Source of the DNA: Obelidium mucronatum
Taxonomy: Eukaryota > Chytridiomycota > Chytridiomycetes > Chytridiales > Chytriomycetaceae
Assembly (NCBI GenBank): GCA_025765595.1
Contig: JAIVFH010000471.1
Span: 1 to 18,281 of the forward strand
Reading direction: 5' to 3'
Length of the DNA: 18,281 nt
The translations under genes were made by a program, and so were the position numbers. This document shows positions 1 through 9,863 of the stretch, piece by piece. Positions within the stretch are counted from its first letter, which is position 1. Each line of letters begins with the position of its first letter. The notes below the pieces were generated by a model. The model searched no databases and was not told the origin of the DNA. It worked only from the letters and a program-made list of their open reading frames with translations.

Positions 1-150
1 AAAGAGACCAAAGACGAGAATGAATTCAACGCGGCTCAAAACAATAAGAGGCGCATTGCTGTCCTCGAGTTTATCGGTTTCAGTAATGTCAAAAGCAGCT
101 GCTGGGTCTGTTGACGCGATCAGAAAACGTGGATCACTTTCGTCAGCCAT
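1..150 (-). CDS. N-terminal fragment of a probable MFS-type transporter (runs off the left edge)
   Basis: The minus strand is open from an ATG at 150-148 to the window edge, giving 50 codons. It starts MADESDPRFLIAS and ends VEFILVFGLF. The first 35 or so residues are acidic and polar, as expected for a cytosolic N-terminal tail. The last 15 become strongly hydrophobic and look like the start of a first membrane helix. The 'EFILVF' pattern after an acidic tail is common at TM1 of fungal drug:H+ antiporter-type major facilitator proteins, but too little is visible to fix the family. The gene diverges from exportin-1 and shares its 400-bp upstream region. It could be another polytopic membrane protein. 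The ATG is the only in-frame Met seen here. Confidence 0.5.
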   Translation of the reverse strand, partial: MADESDPRFLIASTDPAAAFDITETDKLEDSNAPLIVLSRVEFILVFGLF

Positions 151-550
151 GATTTTTTCACTTACACCTTCTCGGCGTCCTCTTCTAATATGCAGTGGCG
201 TAAATTTGAAAAGGTTGGGATCTATTTGATGCGTTCTGAGTTCAAAATATGGATTGGATTATCGTGCCAAACTTCGTAAAGCAATCGGGGTTTCGCAATG
301 ATCATTCCACTTGTACCCTCACGAAATGGGCAAATGATACACATTCGATATTCTGAGGAGTGAGGGCAAATCACCTCTAATAAGCTTGGAATAAACACTT
401 GAAACTTAATTCAAATCCCTCGTTTTTTTGTTCGAAACTCCAAAGACCAACAACCCACAGGCGAAGTAAGCACTTTCAACTCAGCACCAACGACCGCTCT
501 TCTGACCAACTGATTTCTTTGTCTGTAAATGTATATATAAGCAGAGTAAA
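151..550. promoter_or_regulatory. Shared divergent upstream region (MFS-like gene / exportin-1)
   Basis: These 400 bp separate two divergent start codons and hold no convincing coding frame. A TATA-like run, TATATATAA, sits at 532-540, only 11 nt before the exportin-1 ATG. A classical TATA box at that distance would place transcription inside the coding region, so it may be a chance AT run. No other motif could be assigned. Confidence 0.4.
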
Positions 551-3500
551 ATGGACGCAATTCTAGACTTTTCCCGTGAATTCGATGTTTCCCTCTTGGA
601 CAGAGTCGTTCAAACTTTCTACTCATCAACGGGTGCTGAGGTGCAAATACCCGCTTGTTATTTTTAATTGTTTGCATTCTTTTTCGCTCTATTCGAGACT
701 GTGTTTGTGTTAAAGCGAAAAACACCACCTCCCACAGCAAGCAACTGCGGAGAAGGTCCTCTCTCAATTCCAGGCTCATCCGGACTCTTGGAAGCAAGTC
801 GATGGAATCCTGGAAAAATCATCGCTTCTTCAGACGAAGGTATGTTTTCAATTCTGTGTTTGGCTTCAGCTGATGTCTTTTTCCCTCCCAGTTCATCGCC
901 CTTACAATTCTCGAAAATCTCATCAAAACAATGTGGAAGGCTCTACCAGACGTCCAACGACAGGGTGCGTCTCGGTTTGGATTTTTTTCTAGTGGGTGGC
1001 GGCTGCTGAACCAACGTGCTTTCTGCAGGAATCAAGAACTTTATTGTCGGAATCATTATCAAAACATCATCGGATGAAGCGTCATTCGATAGGCAAAAAC
1101 TGTATTTAAACAAACTCAACATGGTCTTGGTTCAAGTACGTTCCCTTCGGCATACCCACTTGAAGTCAAGAAAATAACGCCCTCCTTTCGTTTGTTTTTT
1201 TAAGATTCTGAAGCAAGAATGGCCGCATAACTGGCCAAACTTCATCCCAGAAATTGTTGAAAGTAGCAAAACAAACCTGTCGCTCTGTGAAAACAATATG
1301 AAGATCTTAAAACTGTTGAGGTTCGTGTAGATAATTCTAAAAATTAAGATGTTGTTTACTCACCGTATCTGCCTTCTTTTAGTGAGGAAATTTTCGACTT
1401 CTCAGCAGAGCAAATGACACAGCAAAAGACCAAAAACCTCAAAAACTCCATGTGTGGGCAATTCTCGGATATATTTCAGCTTTGTCTTCAAGTTTTGGAT
1501 AAAGCGTCCAAGAAGTCTCTCATAAATGCAACATTGGAGACGCTGCTCCGTTTTCTCAACTGGATTCCATTGGGCTATATTTTCGAAACGAATCTTGTGG
1601 ATATTCTCTGCACTCGATTTTTGGAGGTTCCCGAGTTCAAGAATGTGACGTTGAAGTGTTTGACGGAAATAGGAGGGCTGCAAGTCGGGCCGGAATATAA
1701 TGAAAAGTTTGCCATGCTTTTTAACATTGTGATGACAAGTATCAACAAGATGGTTCCTGCGTCCTATGGTGAGTATTGATTTTTGTGAAATGCCTTTGTG
1801 CTTGCTGAACGATTTGTGATGTTAGATTTGGCGGAATTGTACGAAACGGATGATGACGCTGAGCAATTTATTCAAAACTTAGCCATGTTCCTGACCAGCT
1901 TTCTCGGCGCCCATTTAAAGGTTCCCGCTTTTGTTTTGTTCAGAGTTCGGACGAAATCCACTCACCAACAAATGTTTCTAAATTAGGTTGTTGAAGCTGG
2001 TGGAAACCGCGAACTTCTCATCAACGCACACTCGTATCTTATCCGCGTATCACTCGTAAAAGACCGTGAAATCTTCAAAGTGTGTCTTGAATACTGGAAC
2101 AAACTTGTATCCGAACTCTATGAAGAAGTCCAACATATCCCAAGCGCCGAAATGCCTCTGTTGAATCTTGGTGGAGCGATGCTTCACGGTCAACATTTGC
2201 AAAACCATCCCGCCCTTCGGAAGCACATTTACTCTCAAATTCTTTCGAATTTGCGCTTGGTCATGATTGAGAGGATGGTGAAGCCTGAAGAAGTGTTGGT
2301 TGTTGAAAATGACGAAGGTGAAATTGTCAGAGAAACTTTGAAGGAGAGTGACACTATTGTCCTTTACAAGAGCATGAGAGAAGTTTTGGTTTACTTGACT
2401 CACTTGGACGTGGATGATACTGAGACTATCATGACGGATAAGCTGTCAAAGCAGGTACAGTGCCGTGTTGCTTTGAGTATTTTTGGGGGGTAATCTGATG
2501 TCGTCTTAAAAAAGATGGATGGTTCTGAGTGGTCTTGGGACAATCTCAATAAGCTTGCATGGGCGATTGGTTCCATCTCAGGCGCAATGAGTGAAGAAAC
2601 TGAGAAGCGATTTCTGGTCAACTTCATCAAGTACCTTCTCAGTTTGTGTGAAATGAAACGCGGAAAGGATAACAAGGCTGTTGTAGCTTCCAACATCATG
2701 TATATTGTTGGACAGTATCCTCGTTTCTTGAAAGCCCATTGGAAGTTTTTGAAGACTGTAGTCAAGAAGTTGTTTGAATTTATGCATGAGTTACATGAAG
2801 GTTTGATTTGGGTTCAAGATTTTAATTTGATTATTGACGTGTTGGTTTATTTTGTAGGTGTGCAAGATATGGCGTGTGACACATTTATGAAGATCTGTCA
2901 AAAGTGTAAAAGCCAGTTTGTGAAGCAACAGCATGGAGAGTTACAACCGTTCATTGATGAAGAGATTTTAAAGCAAATCGACGTTATTACAGCCGATTTA
3001 CAGCCTCACCAGGTATGTGAGGGGGGTGTTTATTAATTTTCCGTTATTAAAAAGCTTCGGTAGGTCCATTCCTTCTACGAGTCTGTGGGTTACATGATTT
3101 CTGCCCAGCCGAACGCACAACTACGAGAGAGGAATATTCATGGTCTGATGGAACTTCCAAACCAAGCTGTAAGTGGTTGTTTTTTGTCGTTAAAATATAA
3201 TGTATTAATTTTTTCTTTAAGTGGACAAATGTTATTCAAGAAGCTGGACGTAACCCTAACTGTCTTAACAGCCCTGATACCGTTAAAATTCTTGGAAACA
3301 TTATCAAAACAAACGTCGCAGCCTGTGTCTCGATTGGTGCGCCGTTTGTTTATCAAATCGGAAAAATCTACTGGGAGCTCTTGGAACTATATAAGGCCGT
3401 GAGCACTTTGATCAGCGACTCTGTCGCTCAACAGGGCCTGATTGCAACTCAAACACCGCGTGTGAGAGGAATGAGAACAATCAAAAAGGAGATTTTGAAG

Positions 3501-4650
3501 TTGATTGACACGTTTATTGGGAAAGCGGAGGATTTGGTTGATATCAACCAGAATATGATTCCACCGCTTTTGGAAGCTGTATTGGGAGATTATGCGAGAA
3601 ATGTAGAGCAAGCGCGAGAGGCAGAAGTTTTGAACTTGATGGCAAGCGTCATTTCAAGATTTGGGGTTTGTTATTTTTGTGTTTTTATGCGATTTGCTCA
3701 CATGTATATTATTGACTGTTGGGTAGAATCTGATTGTCGATAAGGTTCCACCTATTTTGGAATCCGTCTTTGAGTGCACGTTGAACATGATCAACAAAGA
3801 CTTTGAAAACTTCCCTGAGCACCGCTCTGGCTTCTTCAAGATGATTTACGCAATCAACGTGAACTGCTTCCCAGGTTCGCCATCACATCGTGGTCTTTTC
3901 AAGAATTTGTTGTACTGATATTTAGAATTATTCCAGCTCTGCTGAACCTCCCCCCACCGATGTTCAAGCTTTTCTTGGACAGTATTGTTTGGGGATTCAA
4001 GCACACAATGCGTGACATCAGTGACTTGGGTTTGACAATCTGTCACGATCTCCTGAACAACTTTGGGAAGTGTGACGCATCTATTGCAAATGCCTTCTAC
4101 CAGACCTACTATTTGAATATTCTTCAAGATATTTTCTTTGTCTTGACCAACACGTTCCACAAGTCTGGTTTCAAACTTCAAAGCGTGATTTTGGCGCAAA
4201 TGTTCCAGATGGTGGAATCTGGACAAATCTCGGCGCCCTTGTATAACCCTGCAACGGTCGCGAACCCGAATCTCTCGAATCAAGATTTCGTGAGAGAGCA
4301 CGTTATGTTGCTGTTGCATAACGCGTTCCCCCATTTGCAACCGTGAGTTCTAGATATACCAAATATGCGAGTTGATTTTTATAAAATTGATTGTCTTGTT
4401 TAGAAACCAAGTACGGGCATTTGTTATGGGGCTCTTTGAACATAACAAGGACCTATTGGCCTTCAAAATGCATTTGAGAGACTTCTTGATCACATTGAAG
4501 GAGTTTAGTGGGGACGACAATAGTGACCTATTCTTGGAAGAGAAGGAAGCGGAGGCTAAGATGAAGTTGGAGTCTGAACGAGCGGCCGCCTTAAGAATTC
4601 CTGGAATGGTGAAAGTTTACGACAGACCCGACGATGGAATGATGGACTGA
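551..4650 (+). CDS. XPO1: Exportin-1 / CRM1, nuclear export receptor (15 exons, complete)
   Basis: This is the Ran-GTP-dependent karyopherin that carries leucine-rich-NES proteins and some RNPs out of the nucleus. Exons: 551-640, 738-839, 892-964, 1029-1135, 1205-1320, 1383-1768, 1826-1920, 1987-2454, 2515-2800, 2858-3012, 3064-3168, 3222-3665, 3727-3874, 3937-4342, 4404-4650. All introns are GT-AG and 51-97 nt, and the phases agree throughout, giving 1075 aa (human protein 1071). Recognisable CRM1 blocks run along the whole length: [20 protein letters not shown], the acidic HEAT-9 loop [12 protein letters not shown] (424-435), KRGKDNKA followed by [14 protein letters not shown], and [13 protein letters not shown]. 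The NES-groove cysteine is Cys524 ([12 protein letters not shown]), the residue that leptomycin B alkylates. The C-terminus ends GMMD after an acidic/charged helix, as in fungal orthologs. No disruption was seen. Confidence 0.97.
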
Positions 4651-4778
4651 TTGCGTGATTCTTTTAAGTTGTTGTAGATGGAGGAATGTTTTTTCTGTTT
4701 GATGTTGTGTGTTTTGATATTCTAATATTTGTTTTGTTTGCAACTCTTTTATATTCCTTTTTTTCCTTGCGCTCAGAG

Positions 4779-4784
4779 AATAAA
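4779..4784 (+). terminator. Poly(A) signal of exportin-1
   Basis: A canonical AATAAA lies 129 nt past the exportin-1 stop and only 13 nt before the stop codon of the convergent receptor gene. The two 3' ends therefore nearly abut, and their 3' UTRs probably overlap. Confidence 0.6.
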
Positions 4785-4796
4785 GGAAAACTGATA

Positions 4797-5946
4797 TTAT
4801 GAAATAGATTGCTCACCCCTTGATGGGTTTTCAATGGTGGCTGACATTGCAACGACAGACTGGGGTCGAGTGAGTTGCGTGCGCGGAAGAGCCCCGGCTG
4901 ACTTGCCAACTGCCGCCGATGGTGTCGCTGAATTAGCACTGGACACTTTGCCAGATTCACTTTCTCTTTTCTTGATCATAACGGCCTGAGTGCGTAAGGC
5001 TCGAAATTCTTCCATTCTGTCTTTGAGGGGAAACTCAATCAAATACACAGACTTGTTCGCCCCCACAGTTAACTCTATAGTCTCTTCAGCCTGTTTCTTC
5101 GCCGCAACGGTTGTCTTTTCAATCACTTTGATGTTTGCCTGCGACAAAACATAGGTTCCGCTGTAGCTCTCGGCAAGAATAATCAACATATCGAGTTCTG
5201 GCATAACCATCAAAACAGCTGATTTCCACAAAGAAGTAGGTCTGTTGGGTCGGATTCCGGTGTGGAACATGAATGTGAGAACTTGGCCATCGTCTCTGTC
5301 GATTCGCGAGACGCTTGATCCTGCTCCCTTGCTTGATGTGTGTGTCAATGATTGTCTACTTTCAATTTCTCCACGAAGGGAGGGTACAAAGAGAATGAAG
5401 GGGGATACAATGCAAATCACCCAAATGGCGACAGAAATTGTGATTCTGTGCAGAGTGAATATGCCGCTAGTTTGGGCTGTGATTCCAAACGATATTCCCT
5501 GTATTTTATGGTTGATCTTTTGCTTGATTTATAAAAAATCCGACTTACCAGAGCCAACAGAACCGCGGCGCAGCTAACATAAATAGTCGCACCGACTTGC
5601 TTCGACTCATCAAACTTACTGGCAGCTTTGCGTGTCAATTGCCCAATGTAAACGCACAGAATCATGATCAAGGCATTGAAGCCAAACAGCAATCCCATAA
5701 GCGACGTGGCTTGTCGTTCATAACCTGGAGCTGTTCTGCACGTCCATACTTGATGCTCTGTATCTGTAAATTCAGAGAGCTGTGGAGTGATTTGGCCTCC
5801 TTGTACATATATCAGCGCTAGGACTCCATCGAATAATGCGATAAAGTTTGATGCGGCGATAAGAAAGTCATCCTTAATGAATCTAGAGCGAGCAATTCGT
5901 GGATATCCAAAGATGAGAAAGATTCGAAACGCTTTCATGAATATCA

Positions 5947-5983
<37 letters not shown>

Positions 5984-7582
5984 GTTGGATTTTAGTTTTT
6001 CTCTTTTGGATAGGTTTTGTGTCACCTGAAAACCATCCCAAAAGCGATCGCAGGTATAATAATTTTCGTATAACAAACACTTATAGTCTCCGTAGCAGCT
6101 TCCGCGATAATGGCGAATATCCCCAACAGACAGCCAGCCAAGATATTAATACAGCAAAGTGGGGACATTGCTTTGATCGCTGGCTGGCCTCGATTCAAGA
6201 ATACCATCACAATCAAAGCCACTAACAATACCGTTCCAGTTCCAAAAAGCGCCAACTGAGCTTTTGTGATCGCACCAGGTATAAAAAAGGGTGATCTTTC
6301 AGAACATGTTCGTAACTGGATATTCTCGTATCCAAATTCACAAAGACATTCAACATCCGACTCTTGAAATGCATACAAGTTTTTGCAGTATCCATGAACG
6401 CATGGGTTTTTGTAAGTCAGATCAATATCAGGATCACAAACAGATTTGCCGTATAGCTGTTTACCACGGACTTCAATATTGGCAAGGGAAATTAGCGCGT
6501 GATTTCCAATCGATGTATTGAAAATTGGAATAAAGCCGTTTGCTGTCGAATGCTCTGGATGGGAAATCAGGAACCATAACAAGCGAAGTGTCCACAAGGA
6601 CACAGTATCATCCATAGATATATTGCTTGGATTAATAACAATATTTGAAATGATAGTCCATGGATATGCTCCAACTGCTGAAGTATCTATCACTGATAAA
6701 GCACTGGTTGCTTCGTCCAAGTTGTAGACAGCAGATACATTTATATTTGCAATTGCATGAAGTCCTGAGTAAGAAGACCAAGAGATATATTCGCCGTTAA
6801 TGTGCTGGATTAAAGCCGTTGTCTGAGCGCTAAGGGAGTTTAACTCGAGATCCTGTGCTTCAAGTTGATTCAAATATGTGAACGTGTATGCCACAGATCC
6901 AACGATAATAGAAGCTGATGCAGCTGTGGCGGCAGTAATGGCATTTTTCAAGGAGAGCTTAAACCCCTTGACTAAGTACGGTGATTTTTCAAATCCAGTG
7001 GATATATCCATTAAACCAAGCGCGTGAACAAGGTTCTGACTAGCTCCCGATCCCGAGCTTCGAACTACTACCGTGATTGGTTTATTGATACTGGCCAAGA
7101 AAGGGTTTTCTTTCAAGAGGGCAGGATCATTCCATTGCGTAATTGTGCCATCATAAATTCGTGGGAGAACCACGCGAGACAGCCGAACGGTTTCATTTAC
7201 TCCGGGCAGATTATAAGAGTTGATTAATCCTCCTGCAATCGCTGGTAGTGCGATTAGCCTGGTTCCATTGGGCTGAGCATTATTGATTGGGACGTCACTG
7301 CCACCAAAGGCAAATGCGCCGGAATAAACTCCCTTTTGGCCTGATGTCGAATCTGACGCTGTATACGAAATACTCTTTAAAGATTTTCCGTATAGATCAT
7401 TGAATTCTTTGATGGCTGAAGAAAACGCGGGGGCAGAGAAACTCGAGCCACCAGCAACAATAGCTGAGCATAGAGAGTGAGTACTACATTCATCAACGGA
7501 TCATCATAAACGGATTCAAAATACATTGAGGGTGAACTAGTTTAACCAACAGAGTGAGCCAAACCACTACGAATATGACCAT
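4797..7582 (-). CDS. Receptor 1: PstS-like phosphate-binding domain + EGF-like + class C 7TM + PH-like tail
   Basis: The spliced product is 865 aa from exons 7525-7582, 6026-7463, 5549-5948 and 4797-5498 (introns 61, 77 and 50 nt; phases 1, 2, 0). Residues 1-19 are a hydrophobic signal peptide (MVIFVVVWLTLL). Residues 21 to about 355 resemble PstS: GGSSFSAPAF, GQ-helix region 56-62, FGGSDVPI (Asp76), LPRIYDGTITQWND, and RSSGSGAS (Arg154). Cysteines 362, 374, 379, 392, 394 and 406 give an EGF-like spacing with C-x-C. Seven hydrophobic helices follow (about 416 to 673). They carry class C features: AFGMVF then MKAFRIF in TM3, KFDESK before TM6, FVPSL after TM7, and paired cysteines at the TM3 top and in ECL2 (WTC). 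Residues 706-805 look PH-like. Likely role: plasma-membrane receptor for phosphate or a similar anion, signalling through G protein. The domains are seen in sequence; ligand and coupling are inferred. The first exon is the least certain part. Confidence 0.85.
5950..5982. repeat. T33 homopolymer in receptor 1 intron 2
   Basis: A run of 33 T on the plus strand is A33 in the sense of the receptor transcript. It lies directly before the acceptor AG of the 77-nt intron 5949-6025, so this 3' splice site has no polypyrimidine tract next to it. Confidence 0.95.
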
Positions 7583-7737
7583 TGTTTGTGTCAGAATTGT
7601 CAGTTTCGATCGCCCTGCGAAAAATATTCGCAAAGCAACAAGGTATAATAGAGAAATAAGTAGTAAAAATTGATGGCAAATGTTTCAAGTCAACTTGTTT
7701 CATAGAATCCTCCCTTGAAAAACAACACAACATCAAC
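7583..7737. promoter_or_regulatory. Short divergent promoter between receptor 1 and the 7738 gene
   Basis: Only 155 bp separate the two divergent start codons. The stretch is AT-rich and has no coding frame of its own on either strand that resembles a protein. Both genes must draw their core promoters from it, so they may be co-regulated. No defined factor site was recognised. Confidence 0.5.
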
Positions 7738-8925
7738 ATGCAATTCATGAAGTCCAACGTCCCCAACACTCCCTTGAGAAAGCCGAAATCAATTGAAGAT
7801 ATCGACAAGGCAATGAAGGAAATGGACCGAATTCACGAGACCACGTTTTACAGTTGGATCAAGAGCGAAAAGAATATCGGCTACATCTCAACTTACAAAC
7901 GGGACTTGTTTGATCGCTGCATGTCGGAGGATCCTTACACTCTTTCTTTAGTTTTGCAGTGGCTTACCGCTGATTGGACAACGGCATCGGTGGCAGAGAT
8001 TCTTTTAAAGGCAAGTTTGTTGTTGTGTGGGGGGGATGGTGTTTCATCCTTCTCACCTCACTCCCTACTGTAGTTGTTTTACAGCTACAAGATCGAGTCC
8101 AGGAAATTCACACATCTACTCGCAGCAGTAGCAAAAGCATGGCCACACACCAAAAAAGAGGACATCGTAAACGTGCTCTTGATTGGTGAAACACCTACAT
8201 CCACCGCCAAATTCATCAAACATTTCACAGAAGGAAACAATCTTGTGGATAAAAGCCTCAAAGATGCGCAATTGGAACCATGGGGAAAAGAGGAAATCGT
8301 GGAACTTGTTCGGTCTGTTGCTGGAATCTTGCGTTGGAATGATATCTTTATGGTTTGTTTTTCGGGCTTTTCATCCTGGATTTTATCTCACCTTTTCGTT
8401 CTAATTTTCGTCTTTCCTTCTTTCGTTCAGATGGACTTTATCATCGAGTACACGTCCCTTGTATTTACTGATCCTGTGCAAAAAGCAGCAGTAGTCGTTT
8501 CCGTTTTGGCAGAATTCGAAAGCCTCACCCAACCACCACCAGCAGAACCACCAATATCAAGAATTCGAACGGTTTCTTCCGAAAACACTCTGTGCGATTC
8601 CGATTCCGATTCCGATTCCGATTCCGAAGATTCCACTGCAGCTGCTCAAGACCCAACATCCGAAGACGAAGCAATCCAACGCGAAGTTGCCGCAATCCTC
8701 AATAAACCAAAATCCAAGTTCAGAACTCAACGGGAATCCGTCAACTTTGGAATGAAAGTTTTTGGACGTGTTTTGAGAGAGGCTGAAGTGAAGGAAAAGC
8801 CTGAATTCGCTGCTGATAGACTCCTTGGCACCTTGACCTTAAACTGTACCCCACTGGCAAAATTTGACTCGAAAATCAGCTTTGATTCTGATGCTCCCTT
8901 CCATCCAACAGAATCTGAGGAGTGA
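7738..8925 (+). CDS. Unrecognised 348-aa protein with Asp-Ser repeat (3 exons)
   Basis: Exons are 7738-8010, 8074-8352 and 8431-8925. The start MQFMKSNVPNTPLRKPKS has a second Met at codon 4. The first half is mostly helical and charged (a WIKSEKNIGYISTYKRDLFDR region, then VAKAWPHTKKEDIVNVLL). The second half is disordered: a proline patch (PPPAEPP), five GATTCC hexanucleotides encoding DSDSDSDSDS at 8596-8625, then an acidic tail ending SEE. The Ser/Asp run is a plausible casein kinase 2 target. There is no signal peptide or membrane segment in the spliced form. Intron 1 (8011-8073) starts AAG|GCAAGT and ends TAG, a GC-AG intron; no GT donor nearby keeps frame. Intron 2 (8353-8430) is 78 nt with no in-frame stop, so its retention would add 26 hydrophobic residues. 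The family was not recognised; it may be lineage-specific. Confidence 0.75.
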
Positions 8926-8937
8926 ACCCCCCCTCAA

Positions 8938-8943
8938 AATAAA
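8938..8943 (+). terminator. Poly(A) signal of the 7738 gene
   Basis: AATAAA lies 13 nt after the stop codon, ahead of the convergent acidic reading frame that ends at 8971. Confidence 0.5.
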
Positions 8944-8984
8944 CGCGATACTTCCAAATTTTCGATTCATTTAATAATTAGTAG

Positions 8985-8985
<1 letters not shown>

Positions 8986-9078
<93 letters not shown>
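8986..9078. repeat. (ATC)31 trinucleotide microsatellite encoding poly-Asp on the minus strand
   Basis: Thirty-one perfect ATC units on the plus strand read as GAT (Asp) codons on the minus strand, in frame with an acidic segment rich in Glu and Asp (DYIDEDEHEDEDED). The frame closes five codons later with TAA at 8971-8973. The tract is the C-terminal tail of the helicase relic or of a short surviving ORF derived from it. Confidence 0.95.
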
Positions 9079-9803
9079 TTCATCTTCATCTTCATGCTCA
9101 TCTTCATCAATATAATCTTCAGTATCAGAGGCAAAGTCGTATTTGCTGCTCAATTCGCTGCTACAGTCTGATGCCTCGCAAGGTGCACTCCAAACAGGCC
9201 ACCCCAAATCCGCCAAATAATCAGCACCATCACTCGATACTTTCAACAACAATTCCGACGGCGGTTCACTGATAGCAGGAATTCTACCATTACCCCCAGG
9301 CCCAGCCTCGTCGCCTTGACCTTCAATACTTGACTTTCTTCTGAGCCAGAAATACCCGCAAATCTATCCCAATACGCTCGCCCAGCCTCAAGTCCCCGCT
9401 CTTGAATAACAGCCGCCAAAACCTGTACATCCGAAACCAAAAGCCTGGCAAACGATTATTTTCACACACCCCATCCATTCAAGAAATTTTCCGTATCGCA
9501 CTTGCATTGCTCAGTTCAGGCGCGGAATACTTAATCGAAATTGCAATGCTCGCTACTCTCTCCAACTGGAACATCGGTGTTGATGAGTGGGGACGTTGTG
9601 GAAATACGTGGCATGAGTAGGTTTTGGGGTCAAACTCATCATCATTGTCGTCATCATGGTTGGGTGCGATCAGGGAATGTGAAAACTGGTGGGGCTGGTG
9701 TCACGAATTAGCAAAACGCGTTCAAGAGATTTACTTTACTGCTTGCGGTTACAATCATGGCAGTGGTGCAGTGAGACGAAAGTTTGTGTTGAAAAATTTT
9801 AGC

Positions 9804-9804
<1 letters not shown>

Positions 9805-9860
<56 letters not shown>
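9805..9860. repeat. A56 homopolymer inside the helicase relic
   Basis: Fifty-six consecutive A on the plus strand, the longest homopolymer in the window. In the sense of the relic it is T56 just after a GTGAG donor-like sequence, so it probably began as the T-rich part of an intron. Confidence 0.95.

Positions 9861-9863
<3 letters not shown>

Noticed and set aside
411..1009. Open frames on both strands around the first exportin-1 exons
   Set aside because: They are shadows crossing the exon/intron junctions of a gene whose correct frame is certain.
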